Positions 20,884 to 30,700 of a stretch of 38,438 nucleotides of DNA are shown here, in pieces. Each line of letters starts with the position of its first letter. Positions within the stretch are counted from its first letter, which is position 1. A program made the position numbers and the translations under genes. A model generated the notes under the pieces. That model was not told the DNA's origin and searched no databases. It saw only the letters and a list, made by a program, of their open reading frames with translations. Source of the DNA: Saprospiraceae bacterium (GTDB taxonomy: Bacteria > Bacteroidota > Bacteroidia > Chitinophagales > Saprospiraceae); assembly GCA_022841505.1 (NCBI GenBank), contig JALHRK010000017.1, positions 1 to 38,438 of the forward strand. The letters are read 5' to 3'.

Positions 20884-22029
20884 TTATGGACGCACGACCA
20901 CCAAGCGTTTAGTCGCCAATGTTTTACCGCGGTCGTTGACTAAGCTGTAAAGGTAGGCGCCCTTTCTGAGTTGAGAAATATCTACTTTTTCAGTTCGGCT
21001 GCCATTCACATGATAGCGTTTTTTCATCACCTCTTCCCCAAGGACGTTAAATATCCGCAGGGTGTATTCGCCTTTCGGCAAATTGGAAAATTCGAAACGC
21101 ACACTTACAATGGCCGGATTAGGAAAAGCATAAACACTGGGCTTAAGGCCACTGGTGTTCTGGACGTTGGAAACGATTTCTTTGGCCTTGTATTCTACCA
21201 TTTCCGGCGCGGTTTCGGCATCGTTCATGGTCACGATCGCAATAGGCTCTTTGGCTTCATTGCTGAAAAAATTATAAGTCACTGTGGTATCCTTGCCCAA
21301 CTCGGCAATACCTTCTATGCCTGCTAACTGAAGGACGATTTCGGTGATGTCCTGCCAGGGAAAAAACCCAACTTTTATGTCTAAACGCACATCCCGGTAT
21401 TGGGTGCGCTTTTCACGCAGTACGTCGTAGATGCCGCCGGGAATGGTGAGCGTACCCCAGGCGTCAACAATGTCCACGCGATTGTTATTTAGCCTGATCC
21501 GCAACGAGTCCGGCGTAATAGGCAGCAAGTCAAGGATCGCGGAAGGCAGGTCGTCAGCCGAAAAAGCGACCAGCAGCGCACTTTGGGTTTGATTGACATC
21601 GAAGGCATTCATCGGCGCCCGGCGGTATACTTCTGCAGGATTGTAGCGTGTCTGCACCTGCACCCCCTGACCGATCGGATCTGTGCCGCTAATGCCGACC
21701 AATTCGAAGCGGGTGCTGGTGACATTAAAATAGCCTTCGCCATTGTTGCCTAATGACAGCAAAACATCCGCAGACGGGAAAAGACCCGCCGCTGATCCCG
21801 TAGATGCGGCCCGCACAACGTTCTGGCGGGTAAACGGCGACTGAAGGCTTGTGAAGTTCCAGCTCTGCGGACCGCCTGGCCCCGTGATGGCGATGCCACT
21901 GGGCATGTTGTCAATAGCGGTGTACAAGGTATCGCCTACCTCCGGGAACATGGCATTGGTCACCGTAATCTGCGCCTGTAGCATCAGGCCGCAGCAAAGC
22001 ACTGCGATGGAGAGTACAAGTTTTTTCAT
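20884..22029 (-). CDS. Secreted protein with T9SS type A sorting domain
   Basis: A 381-residue exported protein. The start was placed at the second ATG (MKKLVLSIAVLCCGLMLQAQ), which gives a normal signal peptide; MLMKK at 22035 is the alternative. The main body is beta-rich and of no recognised family (ALLVAFSADDLPSAILDLLP, RLDIKVGFFPWQDITEIVLQ). The last 80 residues are a T9SS C-terminal domain: VYAFPNPAIVSVRFEFSNLP, then GEYTLRIFNVLGEEVMKK, DISQLRKGAYLYSL and a final KRLVVVRP. It is therefore carried over the outer membrane and probably attached to the surface or released. It is divergent from the TonB receptor at 22242. Confidence 0.85.
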   Translation of the reverse strand: MKKLVLSIAVLCCGLMLQAQITVTNAMFPEVGDTLYTAIDNMPSGIAITGPGGPQSWNFTSLQSPFTRQNVVRAASTGSAAGLFPSADVLLSLGNNGEGYFNVTSTRFELVGISGTDPIGQGVQVQTRYNPAEVYRRAPMNAFDVNQTQSALLVAFSADDLPSAILDLLPITPDSLRIRLNNNRVDIVDAWGTLTIPGGIYDVLREKRTQYRDVRLDIKVGFFPWQDITEIVLQLAGIEGIAELGKDTTVTYNFFSNEAKEPIAIVTMNDAETAPEMVEYKAKEIVSNVQNTSGLKPSVYAFPNPAIVSVRFEFSNLPKGEYTLRIFNVLGEEVMKKRYHVNGSRTEKVDISQLRKGAYLYSLVNDRGKTLATKRLVVVRP

Positions 22030-22241
22030 TAGCAATGGTATGAGGTGGTAAAGTTAGTCTTTTTTTGGCGTACAAAGCGAACAGAATGATAATGTTGCAG
22101 GATTGAGGTTTAATTGTATGAGCCGGAGGATTTATGTCAAGAAACTGTTAAATATGGTCCGGGACTCAACCTTTCTGTACCCAACCGCTTAATAGGTTGT
22201 CTTTGCAACTATCGCTTAATAAAAACCTGACTTCGCTGGTT

Positions 22242-24686
22242 ATGAAAAAATGCTTACTCTTCCTTGTTGCCACCCTGATGGTTTCCTCCTTGTTCGCACA
22301 ACAACCGCCCTTCTCCATGGGCAATATGCAGCGCGGGCCTTCCACGGTTGGTAAAATCAGTGGCTTGCTGCTGGATTCAATCACCCAGGCGCCTCTTGAA
22401 TTTGCGACCATCGTCCTCACAGACGCCAAAGGCAAAGAATTAGACGGGGTGCTCACCGATGAAAAGGGCGCCTTCCGCTTTCAGGAAGTCAAAACCGGCG
22501 CCTATCAATTGCAGGTTTCCTACCTCGGGTATGGAGCAAAAACTATTTCCCCGGTGACAACCACCCTAGAAAAACCCGACCTTGACCTCGGCAAGCTGTT
22601 TTTGCTTGGAGAAGGGATCCGGTTGGAAGAAGTGGAGGTTGTCGGCCAGGCAGCAACCGTAGAAAATAAAATTGACAAGTTGGTTTACAACGCAGAAAAA
22701 GACATTACGATCGGTGGCGACGCCGGAGATGTGCTGCGTCGGGTGCCGCTGCTGTCCGTTGACCTCGAAGGCAATGTGACGCTGCGCGGGTCTTCCAATA
22801 TTCAGATTTTGATCAACGGCAAGCCATCCACACTGTTCTCCAGCAATGTGGCAGATGCGCTCAAATCCATTCCCGCTGAACAAATCAAAAACGTGGAAGT
22901 GGTGACCACCCCGACTGCCAAATACGACGGCGAAGGCACAGCGGGCATCATCAATATCATCACCAAAAAGAAATCAGTGGAAGGATTCACCGGCTCCACA
23001 AACGTATCCATTGGCACCCGCCAAAACAACGCCAACCTCAACTTGAACCTCACCCGCGGTCGCTTTTCGCTGAACGGCGGTTTGGGCGCCTGGTTTTCCT
23101 GGCCAAGGGATGGTTCTTTTGAATTCCTTCGCCGCGACGACATCAACAATGTCGTGCTGCTGGAACAACGGGGCGCGTCCACCAATGCGACTTTCGGACC
23201 GAATGGCAATATCGGCGCTTCTTACGACATCAATGCCTACAACAGCATCTCTACCTCCGTATCGCTGCGGGGCTTCGGCAACACCCGCGACAATACCATC
23301 AGCGTATTTCCGTTCGGACAAACGGCCTACGACCGCATCAACGATAGCGAAAGCTTCCGGGGCGGCTTCGACTGGTCTACCGACTACCGCAAAACCTTCA
23401 AACAACCAGAACGCGAGTTTTCAATGGCGGTGCAGGTCAGCGCCAACAAAAACTATCAGGATGACGTCATCTTTGAAGAAGACGTCAATGGCCTGATTCT
23501 CCGGGACGCGTTGAACGCAAACGACGGCGACAACGTAGAAACTACCCTGCAACTCGATTACGTACACCCTTTTACGCCGTCCATCAAATTAGAAACCGGC
23601 GGCAAAGGGGTCATGCGCAAAATTGACAGCGATTTCAGCTTTTTTGATAACCTTGCCGATGCGTTCGATCCAAACCAAACGGATATTTTCCACTACGATC
23701 AGGATGTCTACGCCGGGTATGCTTCCTTCAACCTGAAATTAGGCAAAAATTACGGCCTGGTGGCAGGTGCGCGCTACGAACACACGCGCATTGCCGGCAA
23801 TTTTGAAATTGATGGCAATCCTTTTGAAAATGATTACGAAAATGTGTTGCCGAGCATCATCATCAGCCGCAACCTGAAGAATTTTCAATCCATCAAAGCA
23901 AGCTATACACGCCGCATCCAGCGACCGAGCCTGCGCTATGTGAATCCGTTTACCGATGTGAACGACAGCCGCAGTGTCTCTACGGGCAACCCTTACCTGC
24001 TGCCTGAATTGACAGACCAGTTCGAGCTCACGTACAGCGGTTTTGTGAAAGGCATTGTATTAAATACCTCTGTGTTCTACCGCACCACGACCGACATCAT
24101 CGAAGGATTTACCGTGCTGGATCCAAACACCAACGTTTCGACCACTACTTTTCAGAATATTGGCAAAAACAACTCAATCGGTTTAAATTTCTTCTTTTCT
24201 GCAACCATTAAAAAATTCTGGACCCTGCGCGGCAACTTCAACGTCTACACTTACGACGCAGAAAGCACCACGCCGGGCCTCACCCTGAGCAACAGCGCGC
24301 TCCTGTACGGTGGAAACATCAACTCTACGTTTGCTTTCAAAAAAGGCTGGAAGGTGGAAATGTTTGGCTTCTTCCGCGCCAACGAGCAGTCGCTGCAAGG
24401 TACCAACACCAGCTTTTCGATGTTCAACATGGGCGTCATGAAAGATTTTAGCAAAAAACTGAGCGTTGGCGTACGCATTGTAGAGCCCCTGTTCCGGGAC
24501 AAAGAGTTCATCAACGAATTGCAGGGAGACGGCTTCTACCAGCGCACCGTGTCCACCATCGCTTTCCGTTCTGTCGGCATCAGCGTGAATTACCGGTTTG
24601 GCAAGCTTGATTTTAAAGAGCCTGCGCCGCGCCGGAGGGGAGTGAAGAATGATGATTTGAAGAGTGAAGGGGAGAATAATTTTTAA
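22242..24686 (+). CDS. TonB-dependent receptor, PF14905-type outer membrane beta-barrel
   Basis: An 814-residue outer membrane protein. The start is the ATG giving MKKCLLFLVATLMVSSLFAQQ; the frame extends upstream to a TTG at 22197, which is less likely. After a short Met-rich segment (PPFSMGNMQRGP) come a carboxypeptidase-regulatory-like domain (GKISGLLLDSITQAPLEFAT to LQVSYLGYGAK), a plug (DAGDVLRRVPLLSVDLEGNV, IQILINGKPSTLFSSNVADA, AEQIKNVEVVTTPTAKYDGE, GIINIITKKK) and a barrel with the RRIQRPSLRYVNPF and GNPYLLPELTDQFELTY blocks typical of PF14905 proteins. The end is a charged tail (RRRGVKNDDLKSEGE) rather than the classical aromatic end, common in this family. The ligand is unknown. A strong terminator follows. 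Confidence 0.88.
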   Translation: MKKCLLFLVATLMVSSLFAQQPPFSMGNMQRGPSTVGKISGLLLDSITQAPLEFATIVLTDAKGKELDGVLTDEKGAFRFQEVKTGAYQLQVSYLGYGAKTISPVTTTLEKPDLDLGKLFLLGEGIRLEEVEVVGQAATVENKIDKLVYNAEKDITIGGDAGDVLRRVPLLSVDLEGNVTLRGSSNIQILINGKPSTLFSSNVADALKSIPAEQIKNVEVVTTPTAKYDGEGTAGIINIITKKKSVEGFTGSTNVSIGTRQNNANLNLNLTRGRFSLNGGLGAWFSWPRDGSFEFLRRDDINNVVLLEQRGASTNATFGPNGNIGASYDINAYNSISTSVSLRGFGNTRDNTISVFPFGQTAYDRINDSESFRGGFDWSTDYRKTFKQPEREFSMAVQVSANKNYQDDVIFEEDVNGLILRDALNANDGDNVETTLQLDYVHPFTPSIKLETGGKGVMRKIDSDFSFFDNLADAFDPNQTDIFHYDQDVYAGYASFNLKLGKNYGLVAGARYEHTRIAGNFEIDGNPFENDYENVLPSIIISRNLKNFQSIKASYTRRIQRPSLRYVNPFTDVNDSRSVSTGNPYLLPELTDQFELTYSGFVKGIVLNTSVFYRTTTDIIEGFTVLDPNTNVSTTTFQNIGKNNSIGLNFFFSATIKKFWTLRGNFNVYTYDAESTTPGLTLSNSALLYGGNINSTFAFKKGWKVEMFGFFRANEQSLQGTNTSFSMFNMGVMKDFSKKLSVGVRIVEPLFRDKEFINELQGDGFYQRTVSTIAFRSVGISVNYRFGKLDFKEPAPRRRGVKNDDLKSEGENNF

Positions 24687-24705
24687 TCTGGCATTTGGAA
24701 AATGG

Positions 24706-24737
24706 GCGCCCCTTCCTAACCAAATTGGAAGGGGCGC
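24706..24737 (+). terminator. Terminator of the TonB receptor gene
   Basis: An 11-bp GC-rich stem, GCGCCCCTTCC / GGAAGGGGCGC, with a ten-base loop and TCGTGTTTTT after it, 20 bases past the stop codon. Confidence 0.8.
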
Positions 24738-24799
24738 TCGTGTTTTTCAAATATTATTTGCGACTCACTTGGCGCTACTTTGGACCAGGCGTTCGTATT

Positions 24800-24821
24800 C
24801 CGCCGAATCGGAGTTCGGCGG
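24800..24821. repeat. Small hairpin CCGCCGAA / TTCGGCGG
   Basis: An 8-bp perfect stem with a six-base loop, between the terminator and the TIR remnant. No T run on either side, so not called a terminator. Confidence 0.45.
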
Positions 24822-24854
24822 TACAACACAACACTTGCAAAAAAACAAGCTTCC

Positions 24855-25022
24855 TTAAAACCGAATCTCTTGTTGTGAGATGCGGGCATCCACCACCCTG
24901 CGGATTTCCTTAGCAATCTGACTAAATGCCCCCTCCGGATCGTCAAAACTACTGACGGGTTTCAAGTCTTTGGGCGGACCTTGAAGTCGCATAAATTCCA
25001 GATCCGCTACTTTGCTTCTCAT
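24855..25022 (-). pseudogene. C-terminal remnant of a TIR-domain protein
   Basis: A 55-codon frame whose product, MRLQGPPKDLKPVSSFDD followed by EGAFSQIAKEIRRVVDARI, matches the end of bacterial TIR domains, where a PKD.KPVs.w.d.deAf..IAkgIRrv pattern closes the fold. Everything before it, including the catalytic part of a TIR domain, is missing: upstream the frame runs straight into the 3' end of feoB (25076). The segment is therefore probably what remains of a larger TIR gene, of the type used in NAD-depleting antiphage defence, and not a working gene. The similarity is by eye. It could also be an independent small protein, which is less likely. Confidence 0.6.
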
Positions 25023-25075
25023 GGATTCATGTTTAATATTGTTACATCGCAATCCAAAACATTGAATTTTCCGGA

Positions 25076-27211
25076 TCAGTTCAATAGCTGGTACACCACC
25101 AAACTCGCCAAATAAGCCGTCCCTGTCATAAACGCGAACTGGATCAGGGGCCATTTCCAGCTTTTGGTTTCGCGTTTTACGACGGCGAGGGTGCTCATGC
25201 ACATCATGGCGAAGACGTAGAAAATGAGGAGGGAAGCGGCAGTGGCGCGGTTGTAGACCATTTCGCCGTTGCGGGTTTCGGCTTTTAGACGCTCGCGCAG
25301 GTAAGGATAATCTTCGGCCTCCGCGTCGGCTTCGGATTTGCTTTTTAAACCGTAGATGATAGACATGGTGCCCACGAAGACCTCCCGGGCCGCAAAAGAC
25401 GACAGGATGCCGAGGCTCATTTTCCAATCGAACCCCAACGGGCGAAAAGCCGGCTCAATGGCCTTGCCGAGTTGGCCTGCGAAGGAAGCCTCCAATTGGC
25501 GTTCGGCAACGAGGTCTTCGGTCGTTAAACTGTCTGCTGCGATCCTTTGGGCTTCTGCACGCGCCTGCGCTTCAGCAGCCTCCATTTTTCCCGGAAAACC
25601 ATAGCTTGCCAAAGCCCAGAGGATGATGGAGAGGATGAGAATGACCTTGCCCGCTTCGAGCAGAAAGGTTTTGACTTTTTCCCAAACCGTGAAGCCAACA
25701 TTGCGCAACACCGGCAGCCGGTAGGGCGGCAATTCGAGGAGCAAAAAACTGCTTTCGCCGGTTTTCAGGACGAGTTTGAATACCAATGCAGCCGCCAAAG
25801 CGCCGAAAATGCCCAGCAGGTACAAGCCCATAAAAGCGAATGCCTGGTATTCCGGATCGGCAACTACAAAGCCAACCAGCACAATGTAAACAGGCAGTCG
25901 GGCCGAACAGCTGATGAACGGCGTGACCATAATGGTGATCAGGCGTTCCTTCCAGTTGCCGATGGTGCGCGTGCTCATGATGGCCGGAATGGCACAGGCA
26001 CCGCTGGAAATAAGTGCCACTACGCTGCGCCCGTTGAGGCCAAAAAACTGCATGAGCCGGTCGAACAAAAAGGCTGCACGCGCCATATAACCCACTTCTT
26101 CGAGGATGGATATCAGCAAAAACAGGATGGCAATTTGCGGCACAAAAACGATGATGCCCGCCAAACCGGCTAAGATGCCGTCGGTCAGCAAGTCGGTCAG
26201 CCAGCCTGCGGGCAGGGTTGTTTTCAGGGCTTCGCTCAACGCGCCGATGCCCGATTCGATCCAGCCCATGGGCGTTTCGGCCCATTTGAAAATGGACCAG
26301 AATACAAGCAGCATGACGGTCAGGAAAATAATCGGTCCCACAAAACGGTTGGTCAACACCCGATCCAAACTGGCGCTGAAGTTGTCCGTTTTTGTCTCCG
26401 GTGCCCGCAGATTGTTGCGTACGATGGGCGTGAAATGATCGTAGCGGCGCATTGTTTCCTGCACCTGGAGTTGCAGCGATTGAAACCCGGATTCGACAAC
26501 GGCATTTCCAATTACAAATCGTTGATCATCCGACAAAAAAGGCAGCCATTGGTAATGATGCGCCACGAGCAGGGCCTGGTAATCGTTCACCCCGGCCAAG
26601 ACCGATTTTACCACTCCTGCAACTTTTAATTCGACGCTTTGCAGGGGGTGGAATGGTTTTGTTGCCGGAAAAAGGTTGGGTTGGGTCAATAATTCGGACA
26701 ACTTTGTGCGCAGGGTTTCCAACCCTTCCCCACTGCGTCCGCTGATCAGGATCACCGGCGCGCCAAGTTGTCGCTCCAACTGTGCCGTGTTGATCTGGAA
26801 GCCTTCTTCTGCCACCACGTCAGCCATATTCAGGGCCAGCAACAGGGGGATTCCAAGATCTTTGAGTTGGGAAAACAGCAGCAGGTGCTTTTCTAATTTG
26901 GTGGTGTCTGCCACGTAAATGGCCGCATCGGGATAGTTTTTGCTGTTGAGGTCGAGCAGGGTTTGCACGACGATACGCTCGTCCTGAGCATTGGGGTAAA
27001 GGCTGTAAGCGCCGGGAAAATCAATGAGGAGTCCCTGTTTGCCAGCGTCTAACTGCAGGGCGCCAATTTTTTTATCAACGGTGACACCGGGAAAATTGCC
27101 CGTTTTTTGGCGCAAGCCAGTGAGCAGGTTAAACAGGGAAGATTTGCCACTATTGGGGTTTCCAAGCAAGGCAATATTGTATAGGACAGGCTTTTCCGGA
27201 GATTCCTTCAT
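25076..27211 (-). CDS. feoB: Ferrous iron transport protein B
   Basis: A 711-residue inner membrane Fe(II) transporter with a cytosolic GTPase. The start was set at MKESPEKPVLYN because this ATG overlaps the feoA stop as ATGA; the 23-codon longer version would lie within feoA. The G domain shows G1 GNPNSGKSS (17-25), G2 around VTVDKKIG, G3 DFPGAYSL and G4 NMAD; a helical GDI-like spacer follows. The membrane part has two gate motifs, with the cysteine-containing SSGACAIPAIMSTR and SCSARLPVYIV segments and the conserved SFAAREVFVGTMSIIYG. Length is normal, and feoA directly upstream makes the usual pair; no feoC was seen. Confidence 0.96.
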   Translation of the reverse strand: MKESPEKPVLYNIALLGNPNSGKSSLFNLLTGLRQKTGNFPGVTVDKKIGALQLDAGKQGLLIDFPGAYSLYPNAQDERIVVQTLLDLNSKNYPDAAIYVADTTKLEKHLLLFSQLKDLGIPLLLALNMADVVAEEGFQINTAQLERQLGAPVILISGRSGEGLETLRTKLSELLTQPNLFPATKPFHPLQSVELKVAGVVKSVLAGVNDYQALLVAHHYQWLPFLSDDQRFVIGNAVVESGFQSLQLQVQETMRRYDHFTPIVRNNLRAPETKTDNFSASLDRVLTNRFVGPIIFLTVMLLVFWSIFKWAETPMGWIESGIGALSEALKTTLPAGWLTDLLTDGILAGLAGIIVFVPQIAILFLLISILEEVGYMARAAFLFDRLMQFFGLNGRSVVALISSGACAIPAIMSTRTIGNWKERLITIMVTPFISCSARLPVYIVLVGFVVADPEYQAFAFMGLYLLGIFGALAAALVFKLVLKTGESSFLLLELPPYRLPVLRNVGFTVWEKVKTFLLEAGKVILILSIILWALASYGFPGKMEAAEAQARAEAQRIAADSLTTEDLVAERQLEASFAGQLGKAIEPAFRPLGFDWKMSLGILSSFAAREVFVGTMSIIYGLKSKSEADAEAEDYPYLRERLKAETRNGEMVYNRATAASLLIFYVFAMMCMSTLAVVKRETKSWKWPLIQFAFMTGTAYLASLVVYQLLN

Positions 27212-27447
27212 TCGATCACGATACAAGTGGCTTCTTCCTGTCGCAGGGCAAAGGTTTGGCCATCTACTTTCACGTACCAACCACCACCGAGCGGGGCTTT
27301 ACGCACCAATTCCACAAAACTGCCGGGCAAAATGCCAACGGACACGAGTTTGCTGCCTGCAGCGTCATCGCAAAACGCTTTAATAATACCTTTTTGACCT
27401 GCGGGCAGGCTGATGAGTCGCTTGTCAGATAGGAGTGCTGCTGTCAC
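27208..27447 (-). CDS. feoA: Ferrous iron transport protein A
   Basis: A 79-residue SH3-like protein that supports FeoB. The family pattern is visible: LISLPAGQKGIIKAFCDD, then KLVSVGILPGSFVELVRKAP and WYVKVDGQTFALRQEEATCI. The start is a GTG (27447); no in-frame ATG exists before the conserved core. Its TGA overlaps the feoB ATG, so the two are translationally coupled. The upstream dyad at 27468-27482 is a candidate iron-responsive operator. Confidence 0.92.
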   Translation of the reverse strand: MTAALLSDKRLISLPAGQKGIIKAFCDDAAGSKLVSVGILPGSFVELVRKAPLGGGWYVKVDGQTFALRQEEATCIVIE

Positions 27448-27467
27448 AAAGTTGTTTATTTTAACTT

Positions 27468-27482
27468 GTTCTAAATAAGAAC
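27468..27482 (-). promoter_or_regulatory. Candidate operator of feoAB
   Basis: GTTCTAAATAAGAAC is a perfect 5-bp inverted repeat with AT-rich centre, 20 bases upstream of the feoA start. It does not match the classical Fur box closely, so the regulator (Fur- or DtxR-type) is open. Confidence 0.45.
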
Positions 27483-27544
27483 GCGGTGCTAAAGTAATAG
27501 TTTCCGGTAAATCTGGGTAGGAGGAATGTCATATTGGGGTGAAA

Positions 27545-27581
27545 ATACCTAATTATAGGGGCTGATACCTAATGTTAGGTA
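27545..27581 (+). promoter_or_regulatory. Tandem 7-2-7 dyads, probable NarL-family regulator sites
   Basis: TACCTAATGTTAGGTA (27566-27581) is a perfect 7-2-7 inverted repeat; 20 bases upstream the related TACCTAATTATAGG (27546-27559) has one intact half. ATACCTAAT recurs with a 20-base period, two helical turns. The half-site TACCTAA resembles the NarL heptamer TACYYMT. It lies 180 bases before the giant gene at 27761; the rest of 27483-27760 shows no gene. Confidence 0.6.
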
Positions 27582-27760
27582 GTGGTCTAATGAACCTCCC
27601 AGCAGGCTATTTACCGAATCCAAGAAAAAAGCGACCGAATATCAATTAGATGGCCCCGGTTAATCTTTTTTTTGGAAACTTGCAATAACACATAGATTGC
27701 TCATATAGAACCACATAGTCCTCCCACCTGATTTTTAGGATACAAAAAACTGGACCCTTT

Positions 27761-30700
27761 ATGAAAAAGACGGTACTCGCCATACTTGCGTGGAGCATCA
27801 CGCTCTGCGTTTATGCACAAAACAAAATTTACTGGGTAGAAGAAACACCCAATCTTACTAAAGTTAAAAAAGCCGGCCTGAATGGGGCAGCCCCTCAGGA
27901 CGTGCTGGTTTCCGGTATTAAATACCCAAACGGGTTGGATATTGACCCTGCTGGAGGAAAACTGTACTGGTCGGAAGGGTCGGGCGCCATCCGACGCGCC
28001 AACTTGGACGGCAGCGGAACAGAGACCTTGCTGCTTTCCTCCGGCTCAACGGGAAAACTGAAGTTGGACATACCATCCGGCTATATCTATTTTATTGATG
28101 ACGAAACACAACTCCATCGGGTAGACTTGGATGGCGCCAATCCAACCCAACTGACTACGGGGCTGGATCTCCTTACCGGCTGGGACATTGACCCGCTTTC
28201 AGAAAAATTGTACTGGTTTGATATTGGCACGAACAATCTGCTTCGGGCTAATTTAGATGGCTCAACCCAGGAAATTTTGATCAGCGACCCGACCTTGTTT
28301 GTAGGAAGCCTGACTTTAGACCTCAACCAGAGTAAAATTTATATGACCGGGGGAAATGGCGAAATCTTGAGAAGCAACCTGGATGGCTCCCAGTCTGTAG
28401 AGCTCATTCCTGCTGGAGGAGGATGCCCTCAGCAATTGGCTGTTGATGTCCCCAACGGGCATCTCTACTGGACGGATGAATGTTCCTCAAGCATTCACAG
28501 GGCCGACCTGGACGGACAAAACGCCCTTCCACTTATCACCACAGGACTGGCGCTGCCCGGCATCATCAGGCAGGATGCTACCTCCCTATATTGGATAGAT
28601 GCAGGAACCCAGGCGATCAGGCGCGCCAACCTGAACGGCAGCAACGTCGAAACCTTGCTCCAGGCTGAATTTACTGCGCCCGGAGGAGCCGCTTACGACC
28701 CGGTGAATGACAAACTGTACCTGACAGACGCAGCTTTGGGCATCATCCGGCGGTGTAATCCCGACGGTTCAAATTGTGAAGTAGTGATTCCTTACGGATC
28801 AGGGCTAAATAACCCTCGTGGAATTGCGCTCGATATTGCCGATGGGAAAATCTATTGGTCAGAACGCCACAACAGCCCGCTTATTCGCCGGGCAAACCTC
28901 GATGGTTCGAATATGGAAGACCTTGTTACTGAAAATGATGCACCGCTCAAACAGGTCTTTTCGATAGCCCTCGATCCGGTAAACGGAAAAATTTATTGGG
29001 CTGATCTGGGCAATGGACTAACCGATGGACGCATACAACGCGCCGATATGAGTGGCGGGAACGTTGAAACGTTGTTCAGCGGCGACCGCTATGCCGCGCT
29101 GACTTTGGGCGGGGATAAAATGTACTGGTCAATCGTCGGGGCTAACCGCAAATTGCAACGCGCAAACTTAGATGGCTCCAATCCGGAAGACCTTGTTACA
29201 ACAGGTTTTGGCGGCGCTCGCGGTATAGCCATTGATCCCGTAAACCGAAAACTGGTTTGGAATGACCTCGTTTCCGATGAACTAAAACGATGTAATTTGG
29301 ATGGCTCAAACATCGAAACGATTTTGAGCGGGGTACATACGCTCGTCCTGGCCATCGGCACGCAAATCAACGAATCTCTATGCAATGAATGTGCCGCTCA
29401 AGCCGGGTACCTGATCAATAATGCTGCTGTGCCCGGCCTGCTTCCCTGGACCGCAGGAACAGACCTGACCGATGCCAGCACCGGCAATGAGGTGGTTTTT
29501 CAGCCTACCTATTTTGAAACTGGCATCCCTGAGCCTGGCCCTGAATACGATTATGCCCTTTTGTTGATTAATAGAGCTAACCAGAAAATAGTTGCTTACA
29601 ACATAGACAGCGACCCGGATTTCGGCAATTTTGATTTCAGTGTGTTGCCTGGAGGAACATATCAGGTTTACGGGATTTCTTACAGCCATTGTAACCTGCC
29701 GGCCTCGGCGGAGGATTACCTCATAAGCATAGTCGCTGCCGGCCATCCCGACGACCTGGCTATCATTCATGCCGATGCTGTTCCGGGAGGTTCTTTTTGT
29801 ATGGAAATCGTCAACCGGGTCTATACTTACCATACGGCCACCGTTTCTTCCGAACCCCTGCGCATTTTTGGCGATGTGTTGAAATACGATGGCAGTCCCT
29901 TGCAGGATGTGAATGTCATCATCGAGGGCAACGTTTATGTGAATCAACTGAACCAGCCGGATGGATCCTATGAAGTTGAGGATATTCCGTATGGCATACT
30001 CGCGGTCATTTCGGCTGAAAAGGCAATTGAACTGGCGCCGCCACCAATCACGGTCACGATTGCTGATTTAGTGCGTTTGAGAAAATGGATCCTGCAAATA
30101 GAGTCGCCGACATCCGTGTGCGAAGTAGCTGCTTATGATATGAATGGCAGTTCTGCAATTAGTACTTTCGATCAGGTGTTAATGAGCCGGGCCATCAGAG
30201 GAGAGCCGGTGAACCCAAAATGGAATATTTTGCCCGCAGAAGTTTATGCTTCACTCCCGCAGTTGGGTTACGAGGATGAACACATTATTGATCACCTTTC
30301 GGTGGATACGGAGGCCGATTTCATTGCCGTATGGCCCGGCGCTGTTCAAACTTGTAGTACTCCTGTACTTCAACCGGCTTTTGTAACCGTAAGTCCCCAG
30401 GCGCCGGCAACGCCAAGCTGCCTTTGCGACCTGGTTGAAGTGCCAGTTACAGCGAATAATTTTACGGACCTACTTGGGCTGCAACTCAGTATGGAATGGG
30501 ATCCGGCGGCTTTGGAGTTCCAATCGGTCATCCCGGGAGCTAATTTTTTGGACGCTGCTTTCAGCCTTGACCTGGCACAGGTGCGCGCCACCGGACGTCT
30601 CGCATTTGTATGGGTGGATTTTACCTTAGCTACTCATACCTACGGCCCTGACGAAGAGCTTTTTCGATTGGTTTTTCGCGTGGTGGGCACGGGTAATTCC

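Noticed and set aside
24855-25427. 190-codon minus-strand frame
   Set aside because: Its first two thirds are an out-of-frame reading of feoB; only the last 55 codons resemble a protein (the TIR remnant).
27448-27455. CAACTTTG as -7 box of feoA
   Set aside because: It touches the feoA start codon, leaving transcription to begin inside the gene.
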